A stretch of 64,000 nucleotides of DNA, taken from assembly GCA_018389105.1 (NCBI GenBank), contig JACATO010000307.1:831001-895000 (forward strand). Direction: 5' to 3'. The translations under genes were made by a program, and so were the position numbers. The notes beneath the pieces are model-generated. The model ran no database searches. It was not told the origin of the DNA and saw only the letters and a list, made by a program, of their open reading frames with translations. Numbering within the stretch: the first letter of the stretch is position 1; each line of letters opens with the position of its first letter. The DNA is from Nautilus pompilius (taxonomy: Eukaryota; Mollusca; Cephalopoda; Nautilida; Nautilidae). This document shows positions 13,641-24,417 of the stretch, in pieces.

Positions 13641-15861
13641 TAGGATAGGATATAGAAAAACAAAAAAAATATAAAATTTTACCAATCCTGATTACCAAAT
13701 CTTGGGAGAATTATAACATGGCTGCTACATTAAAATGCCCCCCACCTCATCATTTCTGTCCATCTGTTTTCATTTCTTTAATTCTTTCTTTCTTTTTCTC
13801 TGTGTTTGCATGTGCATGCTATAAAAAACTAGTGGGAAAGTTATTTTCAAAAACTGTTCAAATTTCATATTTAGCCTTATAAGACTTGGCTTTGATGTCA
13901 CTAACAAAATGCAGAGAATGATCAACTAATTATAAACCAAATAAGAATAAATTTTGGTACCTTAATTCAGCTTAGCTTGCTTATATCTTAAACATACCCC
14001 AGGTAGGTATGAAGTTAATACAGTGAATTATTTAAAATGGCTATTAAAAATTTTTAATATTTAAATTTATTTGTTGTTATTTCTTCAGAAAAAGTAAAAT
14101 AGGTTGCTTATGTTTTTGAAATCTAGTAAAGAATGCCTGAAAAATTAAGAAAGATTTTGTAGAAATTAAAACTGTCTGGCTACTAAAAAACACTGAGTCT
14201 TTATTTGATTATTATTCATACTGCTCAATGACTTATCTTCAGCTGTTATATTTAATTTTCCTGCAGGTGTTTTACTGTATTTCAAATACCTATAGTTATC
14301 ATTACATGAAAATTCTTTCTGAAAGTTGTATACAAGAATGAGAAGCAGATAACTCTTTGACACACTAATAAAAGATAGAAGGAACCACCTCTATTACTTA
14401 ATACAAAATAATACACTCTGTATTCACAACAAATTATTTGTTTTGTAGTTTCATGCATTTAGTTCAACATATTATACCAGAGATGTAGAGTACATGAAGC
14501 CAGGCTCCATAACATTATAATGAAAAGCAAATTTTTAACAGAATGGTATTATTTTATGCAAAAAAAAAAAAATGCTTGCTCAACACATATCAGTCCTTTC
14601 TCCAGCAATTTAGGTGATGTAGTATAGTTAACAGACAGTTAGTAGTGATGTAGGCAAGGTGTTTAGGCATTTTTAACAAGCATCATGCTGAATGTCATTA
14701 TACCTTGGGAAGAACAAGATAAGCTTATTATCCCCTTATCCCCAGAGCAAGCCAGTCCATGTGGAAGCAATCAAAGTTTACTACTGAGGTAAGTCTTGAA
14801 TTACTTTTCCACTTACATTTTACTGCACTTCTATTCTACAAAAGTCTTTTCCTCATCTGTAGAAAAGTAGGGATAAAAAGGAAAAGAAAGATTAACAATT
14901 TAACTTATAATTTGTTGGAAAGAAACTATTAAATGTCTCAATTTTGTTTACTTTTCTAAAGATCATTTTATTATCAGCTTTAAAGTTATAAAAAAGGTAA
15001 CCACATGACATGCAGAAAATTTTTAAAACCTTCGTAATGTTACTAGGCAGAGATTCTAGACACTACTTATGAATCCCTGAAGACCATGCAAAGTTTTGCT
15101 GAAAGAATAAACACAACAGTCACCCTCAAATTGATAACTACAAGACAGAAGTTACAGAGCAGCAAAACATGTTCTATTAATTCATTTAATTTTGTCAATT
15201 AGTTCATATCTGAATAGTGCTCATGCAGTTTTCTTAAAAATTCCATTATCAGACAGACATTATTCTAATATTGGGTTCCCTATTTAACCATATAATCATC
15301 CTATGACTATCACAAATAGACTTTAAAGAGCCATTTCTAAAGGATAGTGTGCTGAATGTATTTCATGCATACAATGACTGATAAAATTCATGTGCAATCA
15401 AAATTTTAACTGTAATAGAATTCAGAAATTGTCCACCAGTTTAATGTTATACTAAAATAGTAAAATATTAAGGAAGAAACAAAAAAAAAACAGCAACACA
15501 AAATAGTGATTAACATGAAGCTTACTTTTAGAGGTTTACAAATAAAATGACCCCCTTTTGTTCACTTCTCATTAAAAGGAATCTTGTTTCCATCATGATT
15601 TTTAGAATATTTAAAATCTTCTTCCCTTATGCTGTTTTTGATTTTCAAAGTAAACTTGTTAAAAATCTTTTAATGTTAAATGGACTTCACTTATTTATGA
15701 ATGCATTCATAAAATCATTAATAAAATGTTCTATGAACCTGTAAATCACATTGCTCCAAATATACAATATATCTGACAATTCCATATTTTGGTAGTTGAA
15801 TTTTAAAATTGGAAAAAAAATCTGATTACATTTACCTCAAAAGCTATTTACTCAAATCTCA
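13641..15861. other. AT-rich tract, nothing recognised
   Basis: No exon or repeat family could be identified. Confidence 0.55.
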
Positions 15862-16044
15862 ATGGGATTTGGTTTCTATTCAAATTTCAGGATTATAAAC
15901 TCATTTCCATTTAATGATCGAATGAACACTCCTGGTAAATCAAATGTTGTATATGAAATTAAATGTCAAAAAGCAATTCCGTATATTTATGAACGATTTT
16001 CAAACCAACTTTCAGGGCATGAGGATTTGCCTTCATCATACTGA
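15862..16044 (+). pseudogene. Possible GIY-YIG / Penelope-like relic
   Basis: A 60-residue open frame has FRIINSFPFND, then GKSNVVYEIKCQ, then IPYIYERFSNQLSGHEDLP. The SNVVYxxxC block followed by a YIG-like position and SEH-like residues is the arrangement seen at the start of the GIY-YIG endonuclease in Penelope-like elements. The cysteine pair and the glycines are largely lost, and no reverse transcriptase is visible nearby, so the assignment is tentative. Confidence 0.3.
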
Positions 16045-19000
16045 TTGTACAGGGAGTAAGTTTTATTTGGATGGTGAAAATTTTGGCCAGTCGCATTAGC
16101 TATTTCAAGTGATATGCAATACTTTTTCCTATACTATAAACAAACCTTTATTAAATGAACATAATTATTCTACACCTCTATTCAAGTTTAATTAATTTTA
16201 TAGAGGAGGGGCTAACAGAAAAAAAAACATTCAGGTATAGTTAACATAAGATTTGGAATCACTATACATAAGTCAAGTGTCTTTCACTTTAGATACAGTT
16301 CTTTCAGCTTAATTCTGTCTTCAGTCAATAATGGATTTTGTTTATTTCATTTGATCATTTTCCAAGTATGCCATTGTTTACCACCATATGGTGTTTTTTT
16401 TTTTTTTTGTTTCTCTTGTATTAGATATAAAGTATTTATAGTATTTCTCTTTAATGGTTTACATAATACCTACAATGCAGGCAATTTAATGACACTATTG
16501 TTTGTTTATTTATATTCATTTAAAATAAAATTTTAATAATGTGGCATTCTAACTTTCAATTAAGAGTTATTCCCCTTGAATAGTGAACATTTTGGCTTTA
16601 TTACTAAGTATCATGGTATTTGGAATTTCAGAATTTGGCCTTTAATGGTTTGGGCATTCTGCTCCACAGCTAAAGCTAAGAATAGTATTTTTGGTTGTGT
16701 ACCACAGAAGAGAAAATACAACTATTTAGTAAGGTCAGCCACATTACATCAGATAAGTAAGTAGCAAAAGAGAAAGATGCTAAATTAATCTTGGCCAACT
16801 ATCAGCCTTCCAGATGTTAAGACCAACATACAGGAACTGACTGCCCTCCCTTGCTGGCAGCAGGGAAGAAAATATCCTACAGTGACAATGGTCTATAAAT
16901 CTTTTATGGTTTCAATACTGAAGATCTGTAAACATGAGCTGACGTCTATGAGTCTAGCAATGCAAATGGTATGAATATTTAATGATGATACGTAGAGAAC
17001 TGGCGCCATATGCAATTTAAAATTCTGAAACCTGACATACAGAGTACATTTTCACGTACATTATGTTTGGTCTGAAATATTGGGATAATTTATAAAAGCT
17101 TCATAACTCATGTAATACATGCAGCTCAGAAAGAAACAATAAAGTAAAAATCTGAAAGAGCCACCTACTGACGTCAGGTTAGAGCAAGCTCCCTAAATTG
17201 TACATATCCAGTTGTGGGAGGTCTGATTTGGCAATTAGCAACACAGAATGATTTTTATTTTGTTCTGCTCTGTTCTTGCTCACCTGCATGGATTTTCTTC
17301 AAATGGAAAATTTACAAAAGAAAAGAAAACCAGCACTAAACTCTGGTACAGTTTCTCATAAAACTTAAAAAGTTTATTTTTCTTACTTAATCTACTGCAT
17401 TACTCATCTCAGCTGTTCTTCATCTAAGCTAGAATTTATACTCAGACAAAATGAAAATCTCCAGAGTGAAGGATTTCTCTGCTAATAAGAAAAAAAAGAG
17501 CATTTATTTGTTTAGTTTTTGCTATTCAAGGCCAATAAAAGAGAAAAAAATATTGGAGATGCATCTGGAGTCAGTCTTAAAGATAAATCACATACATCTT
17601 TGTTGAAATTTTAATCAGAGTTGGCAGGTATTTTGCAGTAACTTCCGTTAATAGTCTCCTATCACTCAATGCAAAGTTGATTCCAGTTGCCACACAATGG
17701 AACGCTGTACTTAACCGACGCATGTAATTCCAGGAAGTATGCTAGAATCAGATTTATCTCGATTGATTTTCCTTAATGGTTAATCTGATCGGTCTGCTGC
17801 AGGCTTCAGCAGCTGTTTTCTCCGGCTCAATACTTTGGTTACTTTGGAGCCTCTTTGTTTGCATGTGTATGTGTGCGTGTGTCAGTGCAAGGAGAATGGA
17901 AATCCGTATACTGCAAGTTTTGGAGTGCTTAGCTAATAAAAGGAGAACATATTCAATAATATTAATTTTGAGCCACAAGGATGAGTGGTAGAGTAGGTGA
18001 GAAGAGGAAGAGAGTGTGGAAGAAATGGAATAAGAAATCATGGGGCTGAGGAAAGCTAAATATGATCAGGTTAAATTAGTTCAGTAAGCCGAAGATTTTT
18101 TTTTTTTTAATTGGTGCAGAAAGCTTGGGAACAAGATTGACAGAGAATAAAGACAGCAGAAGGAAAGTAAAGATTTATGAAAACAAACTTTGTATATAAA
18201 TACTGGGAAATGTTTGCTCTATAGGAGTATGTGAAAGGAACAAATATTATTATTATGCACTATCATTAACCCTTTGAACAGAAAACTCATAAGGGAGGGG
18301 GTAACTCAACAATCACAGAAATGCAGAAAAAATAATTGAAAATTTTTAATCAATACATAAGTTGCACATTTGTTTGTTTTAAACTGTAAATTACTTTAAC
18401 TTATAAAGTCATAAAATTTGAAGAATGAATTCTGGTTGTGCTATTTGTAAATATTTGTAAAATTTTTTTGTTGGAAATTAAAATAAATAATAAGTAAAAA
18501 GGTAGGGACTGACAGTACATGAATATTCAAACCAGCTGCTTTCTAGTAAAACTTTAAAAAAGAACAAACTGGAAACAGTCTAAACATTAAAATGACATTA
18601 ATAAACAACCTTTAATTTTGCAACAAATGATTCAATTTATTTAGAAAATTGAAAGTTTTATGCAACAATAAAAAAAAACTCATAAAAATGAATAGACTGA
18701 CTACTAAACTAAAGGAAGAAATATTAATAATGATTGATCTGCCCAGATAAAATATCATCTAGACTGTGATGGTTTCCAAACTGTGCCACAGGGATACGTA
18801 AATCAGTTGGCTAGGAGAGACAAGAAAATGTGCATGAAAAGAAACTGTAAAGAAATAACTCAATATGCATATTACCTCAAGATAACAAGTGGTACCAAAT
18901 GATAGTAATGGAAAAGCACAAGATCAAAAGTTCATTAATTATGATAATGATCCAGAGAGCATGCGCACAGAATGGCTGCCAAGTTTACCATTAGGTTCAC

Positions 19001-19454
19001 TATAGAAATAGAGTTATAGCGATATGCTGAGGAAAATCAATATGACTCAGTCATTCCTCTCCTGATTTGATTTTCCTAATTGATTACATTTAGCAAAATA
19101 ATTCCAAACATATTTTTTAAGTACATAAATGGTCATGCAAACAAACAATAATTCAATGTCTGCTGAACTATGTCAAAGAAAATGCAAAACAAAATCAAAA
19201 CCAAAAAACTGATATTTTTGGTTAGCTGTTAACAGATTTTCACACTGTATTTTTTTTTTTTTTTAATTCTTACTTGTTTATTGGTTTCTGCGGGTATTGT
19301 TAATAGATTGCAGCATGCTTAATAAAATGCATTCATAAAAAATGAACTGGTTTGCTAAGATGTATTTCCATAGTTAAAAAAGTAGTAAATAAATACAAAA
19401 TCAAAACAAGTGAGATGGATAGAAGCAGAAATAAATTGGTTAAAATATAATATT

Positions 19455-19487
<33 letters not shown>

Positions 19488-21569
19488 CAGCAGAACACCA
19501 TTAAAAGAAAAGAAAAAAGCAATTATTGATAAATAGATTAACTAAGGCCTTTAACAACTAGTCAAGCCTATACATGTATTACGATGCTGATCTAACAGAG
19601 ATAATTCCCACTTTTCAGTTTTATATTCCATGGCACTCTGATAAATAATTTGTGATCAAAATTCTGGAAGAGAAACAGTTTTCTTAAATGTACATAAAAA
19701 TCTTAATCATCAATGCTGATAATTATCAAGTGAACAATGTAAATCTAAATTCATTTTAATGATTTATTTACAATCCTGTTGGCTGTTTAATAATCATTTA
19801 TCTTTACAAGTATAGTCCTAAAATGTAATTTTGTTGTTATTGCTAATATGAAATCAAATTAGCATTACAAAGATCCAAACTTTTTTTTTTACCAATAGAG
19901 AATACATTTATTTACCATCTTCCTCTCTGGTTTATTTGTTATTTTATTTTTAGCAAGAATAAAAATTTATTAAATTTTTTATTTCTAAAAAATGTGTTCC
20001 AATTTATAGTGTGTCCATTACATTTTTTAGCTGGAATCTAGTTACTGCACAAGAAAATGCATCAAACATGGCTGGTGACAGTAAAGATTTGGAATAAGTG
20101 ATAACATAATAATACTTCATATTATCATTATTATAATTATAGTGTCTTTGGGTAAAATAATATCTATAATTTTGACAATTTCCAGGTAAACCATTCACAT
20201 CAGATAGCCTTCTTGAACAGAATCCATCAACAGTATATTTTCAAGTGTTAGTGCTGCATGTGAATATATTGATGGAATCTGAACTGCAGCCAAGTATTTA
20301 ATCTTCTTCAAATACTGACATTTCACAGAGTTAACAGGACACTTATCCTACATGTAACAGCAATAATAGTTTGTTAATATTTGATAGCTAATTATGGAGT
20401 GGATTCAGAAAATAATAGCTACAATGTATTTCTTCTTTATTGTTGTCAAATTTACACGCTGAAGTTATGGGGCTGAATGAGCTGGGAAATAAATATGATT
20501 TATGTAGCCTTCTTTTTAATGGTCTCCTTGCAAGTGTGCACACTTTGAATTAACCATACTGACATCTCCAAAACTATATCTTTTCATGAAATTAAATAAA
20601 TTTTTTTTAATTCTTTAAATTGAAGTTATCTGAAACCACTGTCAAGCATGGAATAGAACAAAAACAGCTGAAAATAAATGGGAAAAGTGATGAGGTGTCA
20701 ATATGGTAAAAACCCAATATGTCTGAACACACTTCATGTTATTTCACTCAAGGTGGCAGATGAAGTACCATGCATTGTAGCAGTAACTATGCTTAATTTA
20801 TTTTTGTCAGTGCAAAGAGATATTGAAGCTACATTTAAATGATTTTTCTCTTGCCATCATTGGGGTTTAATTCTGAGAACCATCACCTTTTAATGCTTAA
20901 TCTAAAACTTTCATGATAGAATTGTTGTTACTATACCTTAGGATTCTGGAAGTCAAACTACTGCTAGAGAAATAAGAAGGAAAATGTATTATGAAGAATG
21001 ACAAATCACAAATTTTTAATGATTTTTAAAATTCAGGAGCAAATTAAAATCAAACAAAAGCAACCACAAAAATATTAATGAAGAATATGTTTGGGGGAGT
21101 GATTGCATAATTAATTTATATATCTATAGTAACACCACCATCTCTGAAACTTGATAAAAATAAAATTTATCCTATCCCATTGAGTTTGAATACATTAATA
21201 TTATATAAATTACTTTAAAAAATGTACTGTGATTTGTATTAAATATGCATTTTCTTTCCTAAGTGCTAAAGAAAATAGTGTAATTCTCTTTTATTCTTAA
21301 ATGAGTCAAATCAATAACATAGGTTATTCCTGCCTTTTTATCTAATCATTTAGATTTAGTGCAGCTGCCCTGTATAATAAATAACCAAAAAACAAAAGAT
21401 GCTAAATCATAATGTTCAAATGCTTTTGTAAAATCAGTTCTCAAAGTGGGATGTGTGAAGTTTCTAAAGCAAGGAACAGCTGTTAAAGGAAATGTTCTAA
21501 AAGGCCAACAGGTTAAACAAATATATATATATATAGATATACATACTAAGGGTTTTTTTTAAAAGTATG
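16045..21569. other. AT-rich tract with a few features
   Basis: Contains a TG microsatellite (19454-19487), a weak Tc1-like protein match at 16576-16764, and a compositionally distinct patch at 17640-17900 that may be conserved non-coding sequence. Otherwise nothing is recognised. Confidence 0.5.
19454..19487. repeat. (TA)n(TG)n microsatellite
   Basis: Short TA run followed by about eleven TG units. Confidence 0.97.
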
Positions 21570-22264
21570 TTACTCAGGCAAGTCCTATTTTTTAAATATA
21601 ATTTCCACTAGGTAAAGGCATGGTAATTTTTGCCTTCAACCACTCTGGAGCAACATGTTTCATGAGCTTGTCACAATCAAAGCAGACACTATGAAGAGAT
21701 TCCTTCATACCATCAAAAACATGGAAGTCACCAAGTGTTGGGTCAGGACTGTATGGCAGATGAGGAATTGCTTCTCAATCCAATTTTCTGGATGACTCCT
21801 ATTGTCACATGCAGAAAGTGAAATCTGAAGTTGTTCTGCATGGCTGGTATAAGACATTTTTTCTCCAATGCCATTTTCATTATTTTGAGGGTCTCAATCT
21901 ATTGGAAATTCAATGGATGGCATTGAAGAAAAAATGGTGTACATAAGCCATACAAGACATGCCAGACCAAACATTGCATATGATGATAGGGACAAGACTA
22001 TCCAGAAGATTAAATATGAAACAAATTCTCATCCACCATACAGTCATGACCCGCATCCTAGTAACTTCCATCTCTTTGGTGGAATACTGAAATCTCATGA
22101 CGTTTGGTTTGAAAGTAATGAAACCATCAAATGTGCTATTTCAGGGTGTCTAAAGACACGATTGCCATAGTTTTACTGCACAAGGTTTGATGTCCTTGCT
22201 AAAAGCTGGAGAAAATGCATTAAACATGGAAATTATATAGAAAAATAGGACTTGCATGAATAAT
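21570..22264. mobile_element. Palindromic mariner relic: two inverted transposase tails
   Basis: Two copies of a mariner transposase C-terminal region lie back to back around a centre near 21895. The right arm (about 21911-22264, plus strand) reads IEEKMVYISHTRHARPN, then HPPYSHDPHPSNFHLFGG, and ends KCIKHGNYIEK. The left arm (21570 to about 21880, minus strand) reads HLPYSPDPTLGDFHVFDG. At nucleotide level the outer ends share GCAAGTCCTATTTTT and the inner parts share a run around CATTTTTTCT(C/T)CAATGCC. The mariner DNARPH aspartate is replaced (RHARPN) in the right arm. Both arms lack the N-terminal two thirds of the gene. Confidence 0.75.
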
Positions 22265-22358
22265 AGCATGGCTAAACAATTGCATTCAGTTTGAACTCTG
22301 TAGCTGAATCAATTCAGTGATGCTACTTTTTGAAAAATTCTATAAACAGTAGCCTTAC

Positions 22359-22435
22359 CTGCTAAAGTTTCCAAAGCATCAAAACCATGCTGCAGGGAAA
22401 TGATATCCAGAAATGACACAGTTCCATCCTCAAAA
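22359..22435 (-). CDS. MOCOS: MOCOS internal exon (FEDGTVSFLD motif)
   Basis: The next downstream exon of the same minus-strand gene, 77 bases: 1 base, 25 codons, 1 base. The acceptor is a T-rich tract ending ttttttag and the donor is GCAG/gtaagg. The translation contains FEDGTVSFLDIISLQHGFDA and ends ETLAG, one of the most conserved blocks of molybdenum cofactor sulfurase. The intron to the previous exon (22436-22630) is only 195 bases, in sharp contrast to the flanking introns. The exon ends in phase 1, so the following exon must supply two bases of what is normally a glycine codon. I looked for that exon (family segment resembling GMENIKQHTF) from here down to position 1 and found nothing, so it probably lies beyond the left edge. 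No frameshift or stop is present. Confidence 0.9.
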
Positions 22436-24120
22436 CTAAAAAATAAATTTAATATAAAAATACAATATCAGAAAAGTGCTAACAATTCCTTGTGATATAT
22501 ATCATTATTGATCATCTCTCAATGATGAATTTTTGGAGAAATATTTGGCACAACAAGCACGTAGGTGTTTTAAATAATGAACTCTCTCTTCATATTTACA
22601 GGAGGATTTTGTTAGAATGTTGTAACTTACCTGTCAGGTAGACTTGAATGATGCTGGTAAAAATTCTTTCTTGGAGCACTCACAGCAACTGTACCACCAC
22701 CAAAGTAGGTTTTCTTGAGGGCAAAAGCTGACTTGTTATGAACCAGCAAGGCTCCTGCAATATAAAAAGATCACTATTAGTTAAAACACACAGCAGAATC
22801 TAGTCTGAAGAGTATGCTTAGAATATTGTTTTAAACAATTACATTAGCATACTTTAGAGCAAACAATTGGTGACATTCTAGTATAGTGAGAGAGCACTAT
22901 GTCTGGTGCACTGATGACTTTTGTTCAGTTTCCTGTTGGATTTGAACATTGCTTTTTCTCTAAGTATTGACATGATTTCTTCCTCTCTTTTGTACCAGCC
23001 TATCTGCAGGGGTCTACTCTGGGCACTCTGATTATTTCATATTGTTAATTAGGATGATTTCATTAGATTCTTTTGCCCGATACATTCAGTGGTATTCAGT
23101 ATTCTTTGGTGAGCCAGAGTGTAATTCAAGCTTGAGAAATAGCATTATGAACCTCTTATTTCAGACATCGATACCATGAGTTCACCTGTGCCAAAATCAG
23201 AAATAAGATCCCATATCCTCACCTTGCAGAGGTGTCCCTATGAATGGACAGAGAAACAATGATGAAGAAAAGAGAAAGATAACTTTTGTATAAAAACATT
23301 TTTTTCAGTTTCTCACAATATAAAGATAGCCATTATATAAAAGTAAAGAAAATACATGGTTAGTTTGCCTATTCCTCATACCTTATTAGTTGTAAATGAT
23401 CTAAAATAGTTTTCAGAATTTTCCTAAAGATGGTGATAGGAAAAGTTTGCAGAAGTGTTGATAATTTAATAACAGAGATGGTGACCAAAGCTAAAAAAGT
23501 ACAATATGCCAAATAACAAATCTACATTTCTGCGACCTCATATAAGATAACTAATCCTCTACTTTCTGAAAATGACACTGCCAATAAAAAGTATATATAA
23601 ATCTCAAAACTTCAGTTCAATAATAAGAGATTTAAAAAATGCACATAAATCAGAAAATTTTGCATGCAATGTAAAAAAAAAAAACAACCAAAATTGACAA
23701 AAAATAAATAAATAATTGGGAAAAAAGTTACCAGTGAAACAGAAAAAAATAAACATGAGCATCAAAATAAAAAAAATAAATTATTAAAATATTAAGGTTT
23801 ACTGACAATCTGCAATTACAGAAAGATGTAAATAAAACTAAATCACATACATCCTTACTGAGTACGTTAGTAAATGAGTGTTTTCTAAACATGCTAAACT
23901 GTTTCTTACTTGTTTATATTGCTCTTTTCATGTTCTGCATATCTTATTATTCCCTGAACTGTTTTCCTGAAGAGCTGACTAAAGCAGTCTCTACTGGAAA
24001 ACTCGAGAAATGCTCTTTCTGAATAATAGCATTATCTAGTGGACATTTAATGGATGAGATGCTTGTTAGGTAAGACAAAACATGTCATCAACAACAGATG
24101 CGAGTAAAGCAGGTACTTAC
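22436..24120 (-). other. MOCOS introns around the recognised exons
   Basis: Contains the 195-base intron 22436-22630 and the tract 22755-24120 upstream of the ALLVHN exon. Apart from splice signals at the exon edges I see only AT-rich sequence without recognisable domains or repeats. Confidence 0.6.
22631..22754 (-). CDS. MOCOS: MOCOS internal exon (NifS-like domain, FGGG motif)
   Basis: Internal exon of molybdenum cofactor sulfurase, the cytosolic PLP enzyme that sulfurates Moco for xanthine dehydrogenase and aldehyde oxidase. Read on the minus strand it is 124 bases: 2 bases, 40 codons, 2 bases. The acceptor is a pyrimidine-rich tract ending ttgcag; the donor is CAG/gtaag. The translation contains ALLVHNKSAFALKKTYFGGG, then a less conserved stretch ending SLPD. 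The family's ALLVHN segment and its KTYFGGGT motif are both recognisable. It starts in phase 1 and ends in phase 2, and joins the next exon through a serine codon. The family's preceding segment, with the PLP-binding lysine in a FYKxFGxPTG context, was not found in the window. The reading frame is intact with no stops, so this looks functional. The family call rests on remembered motifs, not a search. Confidence 0.9.
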
Positions 24121-24158
24121 TGTGGTAGTCTAAACAGATATCCATCAATTTGAAAAAC
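24121..24158 (-). other. Exon-like 38-base segment upstream of the MOCOS exons
   Basis: On the minus strand this short segment has an excellent acceptor (pyrimidine tract ending ttgttttgtacag) and a consensus donor (CACA/gtaagt). It has 1 base, 12 codons and 1 base, reading FFKLMDICLDYH. In that phase it would join the MOCOS exon at 22631-22754 through an arginine codon. It would also accept the exon-like segment at 26173-26311. The encoded residues do not match the conserved MOCOS sequence expected just before ALLVHN. It may therefore be an alternative or cryptic exon. It lies about 40 bases outside the left end of the transposon at 24199. Confidence 0.3.
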
Positions 24159-24417
24159 CTGTACAAAACAAGGGGGAAAAAAAGACACCATAATAATACC
24201 TTACCCAATTCCCTATTGGGAATTAAGCGAGGTGGGGAACTAGCATTTTAAAATTTTTCATTGAAACCATTAATTCCACATGGGAAATTGGGTGAGGTAA
24301 TTTTTTGAAATTTCTTACAACAGATCAGATTGCTGAAACACACCTCAAATGAGCATAAAAGAATGGATTTCTTATTACAATATATGAACTCAATCGAAGC
24401 TCATCACCTATCACACA

